Below the pieces are notes generated by a model. That model saw only the letters and a program-made list of their open reading frames with translations, searched no databases and was not told where the DNA came from. Shown piece by piece: positions 23,222 through 29,504 of a stretch of 31,539 nucleotides of DNA. Source of the stretch: JBFMFH01 sp964481395 (GTDB lineage: Bacteria > Acidobacteriota > Vicinamibacteria > Vicinamibacterales > JAKQTR01). Made by a program: the position numbers and the translations under genes. The stretch's first letter is position 1; every line of letters starts with the position of its first letter. Location: assembly GCA_964481395.1 (NCBI GenBank), contig CAYZYG010000057.1, positions 1-31,539 of the forward strand. Direction: 5' to 3'.

Positions 23222-24505
23222 ATGTCTGTAACCGTGTCGATGCCGAAGCTCGGCATGACGATGGAGTCGGGGAAGATCCAGGTGTGGCTCAAGGGGGAGG
23301 GCGCCTCCGTTCAGCAGGATGAGCCGATCCTCGCAATCGAGACCGAGAAGGCCACCGCTGAGGTCACCGCGCCTGCCCCCGGCCTCCTGCTGATTCGGGC
23401 CCAGCCGGGCGAAGAACTGCCCGTTGGTGCCGTGATGGCGGAGGTGGCGGGAGACCGCGCGGAGTACGAGCGCCTTCGAGGCGGCGGGGCCGGCGTGCCC
23501 ACCGAGGCAGGTTCCGCCGCACCGGGGGGGGCGGGTCAGCCGCTGCCGGGAGCGGAACCGTCCGCTCCCGCCGCGCGCGGCAAGGTGCGCGCGGCACCGG
23601 TGGCGCGCGCGCTGGCGGCGGAGAAAGGCGTCGACCTCGCGCTCGTCACGGGCACGGGCCCCGAAGGGCGCATTACCAAGGAGGACGTGCTGGCGTACGT
23701 GGACGCGCACGCGACGCCAGACCGGGAGGCCGTGTCCGCGCCGCCGACCTCGGTGAGCGTGTCCCAGGGTGCCGCCTCCGCGACCGTTTTCAGCAGGTCG
23801 CGCCTCGTGCCGAGGACCGGACGGCGGCGGATCGTGGCCGCGAAGATGATGGAGGCCGTTCACGACGCCGCGCAGGCGACGCATGCGATGGACGTCGATG
23901 CCGCGACGCTGGTGGCCTTCCGCCAGGAACTCGCGGCTCGCGCCGGGCGCCTCGCGGGAGTCCGTGTGACGCTGACGGACGTCATCGTCGCGTTGACGGC
24001 GCGGGCGGTTCGGACGCATCCCCGACTGAACAGCCGCTACACGGACGAGGGAGACGTCCTCTTCGAGGACGTACACATGGGCCTGGCCGCGTCCGTCGAG
24101 GATGACGATCTGCTCGTACCGGTGATCCGGGAGGCCGACAGGAAGAGCGTCGTGGAGATCGCGCGCGCGCGGATCGATCTGCTGGGGAGGGCGCGCGAGG
24201 GGCGGCTCGCGCCGGACGACCTGACCGGCAGCACGTTCACCGTGTCGTCACTGGGCATGTTCGGGCTCGACCGGTTCGTGGCCATCATCAACCGGCCGGA
24301 GAACGCGATTCTGGCGGTGGGCGCGATCGGCGACCGGCCCTGGGTCCACGAACGCCAGGTCGTCGTCCGGCAGGTGATGAGCCTCACGCTCACGTACGAC
24401 CACCGGACGATCTACGGGGCCGAGGCCGCGCGATTCATGGCCACGCTGCGGGGATACCTGGAAGCTCCGGAGACTGCGTTGGGGCCCGCCTCCGCGCAGT
24501 CCTGA
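23222..24505 (+). CDS. dihydrolipoamide acyltransferase (E2) of the 2-oxoacid/acetoin dehydrogenase complex
   Basis: 427 residues. Lipoyl domain at 1-80 with the lipoylated lysine predicted as Lys43 (ETEKATAEV). A Pro/Ala/Gly linker is followed by an E1/E3-binding domain (residues about 122-160, APVARALAAEKGVDL and GRITKEDVLAY). The catalytic domain runs from about 195 to the end. Its active-site motif is TYDHRTIYGAEAARFM: His394 is kept but the position of the usual aspartate of DHRxxDG is Tyr398. The trimer-forming region SLGMFGLDRFVAIINRPENAILAVG is normal. It should carry the acyl group made by the E1 pair to CoA. The gene is split from E1 by two beta-oxidation genes and tract B. No E3 gene is in the window. 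Confidence 0.9.
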   Translation: MSVTVSMPKLGMTMESGKIQVWLKGEGASVQQDEPILAIETEKATAEVTAPAPGLLLIRAQPGEELPVGAVMAEVAGDRAEYERLRGGGAGVPTEAGSAAPGGAGQPLPGAEPSAPAARGKVRAAPVARALAAEKGVDLALVTGTGPEGRITKEDVLAYVDAHATPDREAVSAPPTSVSVSQGAASATVFSRSRLVPRTGRRRIVAAKMMEAVHDAAQATHAMDVDAATLVAFRQELAARAGRLAGVRVTLTDVIVALTARAVRTHPRLNSRYTDEGDVLFEDVHMGLAASVEDDDLLVPVIREADRKSVVEIARARIDLLGRAREGRLAPDDLTGSTFTVSSLGMFGLDRFVAIINRPENAILAVGAIGDRPWVHERQVVVRQVMSLTLTYDHRTIYGAEAARFMATLRGYLEAPETALGPASAQS

Positions 24506-24598
24506 CCGGTCCTGACCCCTCGTCTGTGATCCTCGGGCCAGGCGTGTCACCACCGGCCCTGTGATCGCCCGTCCCAGGCGCCTGTGCCCTGCAGCACC

Positions 24599-24619
24599 GG
24601 ATCCCGGGTCCCGGATCCC
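24599..24619. repeat. heptamer repeat tract E (GGATCCC-type)
   Basis: Three consecutive seven-base units, GGATCCC, GGGTCCC and GGATCCC, in exact register. Their reverse complement is of GGGAYCC type and so resembles tracts A and D. Confidence 0.5.
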
Positions 24620-24653
24620 GGCCGCCGACGAGGATCACCGTCCTGTCCACCCC

Positions 24654-24676
24654 GGCCGCAGGCCGCAGCGGGGCTC
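24654..24676. repeat. GC-rich repeat shared with 7703-7725
   Basis: GGCCGCAGGCCGC followed by AGCGGGGCTC or GCGGGGCTC; 22 of 23 bases match the copy at 7703-7725. Both copies lie between converging genes. Confidence 0.5.
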
Positions 24677-24706
24677 GTTTAAGATCCTCGCCCCAGGCGT
24701 GGTGTC

Positions 24707-24749
24707 CGGCCCGTAAGGGCCGACAAGGAGGCCCGCCGATCAGGCGGGC
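24707..24749. terminator. pair of stem-loops between converging operons
   Basis: CGGCCC-GTAA-GGGCCG (24707-24722) and GCCCGCC-GATCA-GGCGGGC (24731-24749) are perfect short hairpins nine bases apart. Placed between the E2 stop and the EMO-like stop they could end transcription in either direction, although no T-run follows either. Confidence 0.45.
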
Positions 24750-24759
24750 TCGCTCCATT

Positions 24760-24836
24760 CTGTCTCCTGTCTTCTGTCTCCTGACTCCCGCCTTCCGTCT
24801 ACTGTCTGCTATCTACTGTCTACTATCTACTGTCCC
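24760..24836. repeat. heptamer repeat tract C (CTGTCTN-type), overlapping the EMO-like gene end
   Basis: Eleven consecutive seven-base units in strict register, consensus CTGTCTN, with variants such as CTATCTA and CCGTCTA. The EMO-like gene's stop codon (24813-24815) and its last seven or so codons lie inside the tract, so the reading frame runs into the repeat and ends there. Confidence 0.8.
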
Positions 24837-26861
24837 TGTCGCTTCCAGCAGCAACTCTCCGATGTCCGCGACTCGGACCCGGCGGTCGTTCTTCGTCGCC
24901 GCGATGCCGTCTTCCAGCATGGTGAGGCAGAACGGGCAGGCCGTCGCGACGACGCCGGCCCCCGTGGCGAGAGCCTGACGAGCGCGTGCCTGGTTGACCC
25001 GCATCGACGGAGGTTCTTCGGCGAAGCTCAAGCCCCCGCCGCCTCCGCAGCAGAAGCTCCCGCTGCCGTGCTCGGCCATCTCGACGGGAGCCGCGCCCGT
25101 GGCCAGGCCCGCGACGATGCGCGGCGCGTCGAACACCCCGTTCTGGCGCCCCAGATAGCACGGGTCGTGGAACGTCGTCGTGACGCCCGCCGGCTGCGTC
25201 GTGCCGTGCAGCCGGCCTTCACGGGCCAGGTCGGCGAGGATCTCGGTGTGGTGGACGACCTCGAACGTGCCGCCGAGGCGCGGGTCCTCGTGGCGGAAGG
25301 TGTTGTCGCAGTGCGGGCACGCCGTGATGATGCGCGTGACTCCGTATCGCGCGAGCGTCGCGATGTTGTCGCGGGCGAGCTGCTCGAACAGAAACTCATG
25401 TCCGATGCGCCGCGCCGCGTCGCCCGTGCACTTCTCCTCGCGGCCGAGGATGGCGAACGGCACGCCCGCCCGCTGGAGCAGTCGAGCGAGCGCCCGGGTG
25501 ATCTGCTGGCCTCGCTCGACCAGCGCCCCGGCGCAGCCCACCCAGAGAATCGTGTCGGCGTTGGCGCCGCTCGACGCTTCGGGAATGCCGAGGCCAGCGG
25601 CCCAGTCGACGCGGGACGCCTGCGTTCCCGGGAACGGGTGCCCGCGGGACTCGAGCGACCGCACGATGGCCTGGAGGCTCTCGGGGAAGTCCGCTTCCTC
25701 CATCACGAGGAAGCGCCGCATGTCGACGATCTTCGGCATCTGCCCGATGAGGACGGGGCAGGCCTGGACGCAGGCGGCGCATGTCGTGCACGCCCAGAGC
25801 GCGTCGGGGGAGGTGGCCGGTACGGTGCCGATGACGGGGTGCACCGCGGGAGGTTCCGTGCTGGCTGCCGACGTGGTCGTCGCGCTCTCAGGTGAGGCGT
25901 CCGAGCCGTGCAGGAGTTCACGCAGCCCCAGGATGATGTCGCGCGGCGACAAAGGCTTGCCGACGCGGTTCGCCGGGCACGCGGCCGTGCAGCGCCCGCA
26001 TTCCGTGCACGCGTCGAGATCGAGGAGGTCCTTCCAGGCGAAGTCCTCGAGGCGGTTCACGCCGAGCCGTTCGCTTCGCTCGAAGTCGATCGGGCGCAGC
26101 GAGGCCCCGATGGGGTCCAGCGGTCCGGCGTAGATATTGAGCGGCGCGATGAGGACGTGCGCGAGCTTCGTGTAGGGCGCCCAGGCGATCAGGCCGAACG
26201 CGGCCAGCAGGTGTGACCACCAGGCGACACGGTGCCCCGCGACGATGGCGTCGCGTGACAGGACGGCAGCGGACGCGTCCGCGACGATCTTGCCGATCGG
26301 CGACCAGGCGGCCCACGGATCGGCCGTGGCCGCGATCCGCCAGCCCTCGACAACGAACCCGCCGACCACGGTGACGAGGATGAGGCCGAGCAGTCCCCAG
26401 GCCTCGGCCGACCGGACGAGATGGGCAGGGCCTCCTGGGCGTCGGCGCCACGCGGCCCACAGCGCACCCGCGAGCACGGCCGCCCCAAAGAGGTCCACGG
26501 CGAGCGACTGGAAGTAGAGGTAGAACGGCCCCCGCATCACCGGCAGGCCGAGGTCGTAGTCGATGAGCACCACGATCGTGGCGATCGTCAGCACGGCGAA
26601 GCCCGCACACAGACCGCCGTGCATGAGCCCGGCGTCGGGGACTCGCCACGTGCGCGTCTGCACGACGGCGTACCGGAGCAGCCGCAACAGCCGCTCACCG
26701 GTGCGGTCCAGATCGTCCTCAGGCCGGCCGAGCCTCCATCGTCGGATCTTCAGCCAGAGCCCCCAGCCGCCGATGGCCGCGGCCACCGCGAACAGGACGT
26801 ACATCAGCCAGCCGTAGCTGATGTTCCAGAGAATCGTGCGAGTCGCGTCGGCGTCGATCAT
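24813..26861 (-). CDS. membrane Fe-S oxidoreductase resembling ETF:menaquinone oxidoreductase (EMO)
   Basis: 682 residues. The N-terminal part (about 15-240) has five hydrophobic segments and His residues (His81, His216, His235) that could bind heme b, as in NarI-like domains. Two 4Fe-4S motifs follow: Cys285, Cys288, Cys291, Cys295, and Cys358, Cys361, Cys364, Cys368. The C-terminal half has two CCG/DUF224-type modules as in HdrB and GlpC: VGCAG (Cys443) with ITACPHC (Cys515, Cys518), then TFHDPCYLGRQNG (Cys568) with FCCGGGGG (Cys604, Cys605) and TACPFC. This architecture matches the membrane FeS proteins that move electrons from ETF to menaquinone. It overlaps etfA by four bases (ATGA), which strongly supports that role. 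The last codons are formed by repeat tract C. Confidence 0.88.
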   Translation of the reverse strand: MIDADATRTILWNISYGWLMYVLFAVAAAIGGWGLWLKIRRWRLGRPEDDLDRTGERLLRLLRYAVVQTRTWRVPDAGLMHGGLCAGFAVLTIATIVVLIDYDLGLPVMRGPFYLYFQSLAVDLFGAAVLAGALWAAWRRRPGGPAHLVRSAEAWGLLGLILVTVVGGFVVEGWRIAATADPWAAWSPIGKIVADASAAVLSRDAIVAGHRVAWWSHLLAAFGLIAWAPYTKLAHVLIAPLNIYAGPLDPIGASLRPIDFERSERLGVNRLEDFAWKDLLDLDACTECGRCTAACPANRVGKPLSPRDIILGLRELLHGSDASPESATTTSAASTEPPAVHPVIGTVPATSPDALWACTTCAACVQACPVLIGQMPKIVDMRRFLVMEEADFPESLQAIVRSLESRGHPFPGTQASRVDWAAGLGIPEASSGANADTILWVGCAGALVERGQQITRALARLLQRAGVPFAILGREEKCTGDAARRIGHEFLFEQLARDNIATLARYGVTRIITACPHCDNTFRHEDPRLGGTFEVVHHTEILADLAREGRLHGTTQPAGVTTTFHDPCYLGRQNGVFDAPRIVAGLATGAAPVEMAEHGSGSFCCGGGGGLSFAEEPPSMRVNQARARQALATGAGVVATACPFCLTMLEDGIAATKNDRRVRVADIGELLLEATGTVDSRQ

Positions 26862-27826
26862 GATCCGAGCGCGGCGAGCTTGTCGCGAAGCAGCGGCACG
26901 ACCGTGCGGAAGTCATCGACGAGTCCGAACTGGCTGTGCCGGAAGATGGGCGCGTCCGCGTCGAGGTTGATGGCCGCGATGACCTTCGAGTCCGAGATGC
27001 CCAGCAGGTGCTGGCTTGACCCGCTCAGGCCGATGGCCACGTAGAGGTCCGGTGCGACCTTCTTGCCCGTCTGCCCGACCTGCCAGGACGCCGGCACCCA
27101 GCCGGCATCACAGGGCGCACGCGTGGCGGCCATTTGCGCCCCGAGGACCTTGGCGAGTTCCTGCAGCAGGGCGAAGCCCTCCGCTCCGACTCCGCGGCCG
27201 CCCGACACGATGCGAGTGGCGTCTTCGAGGCGGACCTCTCCTGAGCTGTCCACGGCCCGATCGACGATGCGGGTGGCGACGGTTGGGGGAGGCGTCACCG
27301 GGACATCCGTGCGTACGCCCGGTTCGGCCAGCTGGGCCGGTGCCTGGAACCCGCGGGCGCGAACCCAGACGACCGCCGGGAGGCGGCGAATACGGAAAAC
27401 CGCCTCCGCCTTTCCCCCGTACGCCGCCCTTCGCACATCGAGGCCATCGTCGACGACGCCGAGCGCCACGCCATCCGCGGCAGCGGCGCCGCCGAGCCGG
27501 TGGGCGAGGCGCGGCGCCAGTTCCTGGCTGTACGTATCGCCCGCCAGCAGGACCACCCGGGCCTCGCTGGTGCGGCAGGCCTCGGTGAAGACGGCGAGAT
27601 ATCGCTCAGGTTGGTACTCGGCCAGGCTCTCGTGAGACAGGACGTGAAGCTGCGAGACGTACGGGGCGAGGGCGGCGCAGGCCGCCTCGGCCGCCGGCCC
27701 GGCGACGTACGCGCGGACCGCTTCGCCCTGGGCGTCGGCCAGCGAACGAGCGGCGCCGGCCAGGCCGACGAGCGCCCGATCGGCGGACGCGAACGCAGGG
27801 ACGACGACGGTGGTGTGCAGAGTCAT
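26858..27826 (-). CDS. etfA: electron transfer flavoprotein, alpha subunit
   Basis: 322 residues. The C-terminal FAD domain is clear: VSGGRGVGAEGFALLQELA, ATRAPCDAGWVP, QVGQTGKKVAPDLYVAIG, LSGSSQHLLGISDSKVIAAIN and DADAPIFRHSQFGLVDD. The segment SGAxQH of most ETFs reads SGSSQH here. The N-terminal domain (1-190) is divergent, as is normal. It accepts electrons from acyl-CoA dehydrogenases as a heterodimer with EtfB. GAGGA lies upstream of the ATG, the etfB stop is 16 bases away, and its own stop overlaps the EMO-like gene, so etfB, etfA and EMO are one operon. Whether it is a bifurcating ETF cannot be decided from these motifs. Confidence 0.93.
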   Translation of the reverse strand: MTLHTTVVVPAFASADRALVGLAGAARSLADAQGEAVRAYVAGPAAEAACAALAPYVSQLHVLSHESLAEYQPERYLAVFTEACRTSEARVVLLAGDTYSQELAPRLAHRLGGAAAADGVALGVVDDGLDVRRAAYGGKAEAVFRIRRLPAVVWVRARGFQAPAQLAEPGVRTDVPVTPPPTVATRIVDRAVDSSGEVRLEDATRIVSGGRGVGAEGFALLQELAKVLGAQMAATRAPCDAGWVPASWQVGQTGKKVAPDLYVAIGLSGSSQHLLGISDSKVIAAINLDADAPIFRHSQFGLVDDFRTVVPLLRDKLAALGS

Positions 27827-27842
27827 GGTTCGTCCTCGGCCA

Positions 27843-28655
27843 TCAGCTGCCGGCCCGGATCACGTCGAGGATCCGCCGGGCGAAGGCGTCAACCTTCTCC
27901 TCCACCGACCGGCCGGACACGAACTCGCAGCGCACGTCGGCGACCGGCACGCTGAGACCGATCACGTTCGCGTCCGCGCGTGCCGCCGTGAAGGCGTCCG
28001 CCAGGCCCAGGTCGGCGGGTGTCCAGCTTGCAATCGTCTGGCGGAAGGAGAGCATGACGTCGCGGGTCTTCGGAATGCGCGGCACGTTGCGCTCGTCGTT
28101 CGTGACGGTCAACACCGCTGGCGGCGTGGCCTGGATCCGCTCCCAGCCGGTGTCGGTCTGGCGCCGCAGCAACAGATCAGATCCTCCGTCGGCTCGTTCG
28201 ATGCGATCGACGAACCCCACGCAGGGCCACTGCAGCTCCTCGGCCAGCAGGCCTCCCGTCTGTCCCGTGCCCCAGTCGGCGGATTCCCGGCCCAGCAGGA
28301 TCAGGTCGGCCGGGTCGAGGCGCCGAATGGCGGCCGCGAGCAGGCGCGCCACGTCGCCGGGTACGGGATGCGCCGGGGTGTCGGCACGCACGTGCACGGC
28401 CTTCGTTGCCTTCAGCGCGAGAGCCTTTCGCAGCGTGTCTTCAACAGAAACCGGGCCGATCGAGACGGCGGTGATCGTCGTACCGGGTTCGCGATCGGCG
28501 ATCTGCAGGGCGAGTTCGAGCGCGTTCTCGCAGAAGATGTTCGTCACGAGAGAGGCCGACCCGCGCACCGCCTCGCGCCGCTCGCCATCGACCTTGAAGT
28601 CGCGAGCCGGGATGTCGGGGTCGAGCACCTGTTTGAGACACACGACGATGTGCAT
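27843..28655 (-). CDS. etfB: electron transfer flavoprotein, beta subunit
   Basis: 270 residues from the ATG at 28655; the open frame extends to 28922, but the typical opening MHIVVCLKQVLDPDIP marks the start. Nucleotide-binding signatures follow: TNIFCENALELALQIAD, VSIGPVSVEDTLRKALALKA, LLGRESADWGTGQTGGLLAE and VLTVTNDERNVPRIPK. EtfB binds AMP (or NADH in bifurcating forms) and forms the dimer with EtfA. It is first gene of the etfB-etfA-EMO operon, with a good promoter at 28800-28828 giving a leader of about 138 bases. Transcription converges on the catabolic operon that contains the acyl-CoA dehydrogenase, its likely electron donor. Confidence 0.93.
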   Translation of the reverse strand: MHIVVCLKQVLDPDIPARDFKVDGERREAVRGSASLVTNIFCENALELALQIADREPGTTITAVSIGPVSVEDTLRKALALKATKAVHVRADTPAHPVPGDVARLLAAAIRRLDPADLILLGRESADWGTGQTGGLLAEELQWPCVGFVDRIERADGGSDLLLRRQTDTGWERIQATPPAVLTVTNDERNVPRIPKTRDVMLSFRQTIASWTPADLGLADAFTAARADANVIGLSVPVADVRCEFVSGRSVEEKVDAFARRILDVIRAGS

Positions 28656-28799
28656 GGCTGGCGCGTCTCCGTGCGGGGGCGGGAGCCACGGCCGAGCCCG
28701 TCGGCGGTCCGCCGTCCGGGCAGCGGTCGCCACAGTGGTACGACCGACGGCGCCAGCGGCGGAAGGAGCCTCGAGGGAGACGGGACGGCGTGACGGTCC

Positions 28800-28828
28800 A
28801 ATATGTTCTATTGATAATACAATGTCAA
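28800..28828 (-). promoter_or_regulatory. sigma70-type promoter for etfB-etfA-EMO
   Basis: On the minus strand: TTGACA (28828-28823, perfect -35), 17-base spacer, CATATT (28805-28800, four of six). The spacer is AT-rich in an otherwise GC-rich window and holds an inverted pair ATTG...CAAT (28810-28823) that could be an operator. Confidence 0.55.
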
Positions 28829-28838
28829 GCACTCGATC

Positions 28839-28866
28839 GGGGACCGGGGACCAGGGGCCGGGAACC
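28839..28866. repeat. heptamer repeat tract D (GGGGACC-type)
   Basis: Four units in register: GGGGACC twice, AGGGGCC and GGGAACC. The unit resembles tract A. It begins 11 bases upstream (in minus-strand sense) of the etfB -35. Confidence 0.6.
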
Positions 28867-28917
28867 GGTCCTGCGGCGAGATACGGCGGGAGTGGACGGG
28901 GGAGGAGCCGCTGTCGG

Positions 28918-28943
28918 GTCATTCCCGCGGAAGCGGGAATCCA
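28918..28943 (-). repeat. dispersed palindromic repeat, copy 3
   Basis: ATTCCCGC (28921-28928), loop GGAA, GCGGGAAT (28933-28940): a perfect 8-bp hairpin. Flanks GTC and CCA show it is in the opposite orientation to copies 1 and 2. Confidence 0.65.
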
Positions 28944-29021
28944 GAGAGGGTGGGGTGGCTCCGCGTTGCCCTTTGGCGCGGCCCCCGAACATCCGTGACC
29001 GATCCCCGGTCCCGACAGTCG

Positions 29022-29495
29022 TCAGAAAAGATAGCTGGCCACGAGCACCCCGATCATCGCGAACGCGCAGGCGCACTTCACGGCCACCCCCACCGCCAGG
29101 CCGATGACGACGCCGGCGCCCGCCCGGGCTGCCTGCTTCACCTGCGGGTTCTTGAAGTACTCCAGGACCGTGGCGCCGACGATCGGACCGAGCACAATGC
29201 CCGGGATCCCGAACGGCAGGCCGACGACCAGCCCCAGGAACGCGCCGACAACGCCCCAGGCGGACGCCCCGGCCTTCTTCGCGCCGAACACGCTGGCGCC
29301 GTAGTCGGCGATGGCGCTGACGAGCGCGAGCATCCCGATCAGCAGAAGCGCAAACCAGCCGACGCGTTCGAAACCGTCGGCCCACGCGACGAGCAGGCTG
29401 CCGGCGAACACGAGCGGCGTGCCGGGCAGTCCCGGCAGGACGAGGCCCGCCAGCCCGACGACAATGACGACGACGCCGAGGATGAAGAGGAGCAT
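29022..29495 (-). CDS. DUF456 family membrane protein
   Basis: 157 residues, nearly all hydrophobic, with about five membrane segments. The Gly/Pro-rich pattern LVLPGLPGTPLVFAGSLL and then GLPFGIPGIVLGPIVGA is typical of DUF456 (PF04306), whose function is unknown to me. Glycine-zipper-like repeats (GAGVVIGLAVGVAV) appear near the C-terminus. The start is 9 bases after the stop of the TIR/DUF4384-like gene, so it is probably the second gene of the same transcript. Confidence 0.82.
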   Translation of the reverse strand: MLLFILGVVVIVVGLAGLVLPGLPGTPLVFAGSLLVAWADGFERVGWFALLLIGMLALVSAIADYGASVFGAKKAGASAWGVVGAFLGLVVGLPFGIPGIVLGPIVGATVLEYFKNPQVKQAARAGAGVVIGLAVGVAVKCACAFAMIGVLVASYLF

Positions 29496-29504
29496 GGACG
29501 CGGG

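Larger units (their letters stand above)
24506..24812. other. intergenic region between converging operons
   Basis: 307 bases without a gene. It contains heptamer tract E, a GC repeat copy (24654-24676), two stem-loops (24707-24722 and 24731-24749), and most of heptamer tract C. No ORF with a ribosome site or recognisable product is seen. It presumably ends both transcripts. Confidence 0.6.
28656..29021. other. intergenic region upstream of etfB
   Basis: 366 bases between etfB and the DUF456 gene. It carries the etfB promoter, heptamer tract D (28839-28866) and palindromic repeat copy 3 (28918-28943). The part nearest etfB is an open-frame extension without ribosome site or family similarity, taken as untranslated leader. 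Confidence 0.55.

Noticed and set aside
19087..24505. Housekeeping pyruvate dehydrogenase complex
   Set aside because: E1 alpha wording is acetoin-dehydrogenase-like, the genes are interleaved with hydratase and acyl-CoA dehydrogenase, and no E3 is present.
23092..24836. CRISPR array
   Set aside because: Units are contiguous heptamers without spacers of constant length and without cas genes nearby.
28656..28922. Upstream in-frame extension of etfB
   Set aside because: The extension includes the promoter and repeat tract D and lacks ETF similarity; MHIVVCLKQ is the usual ETF beta start.
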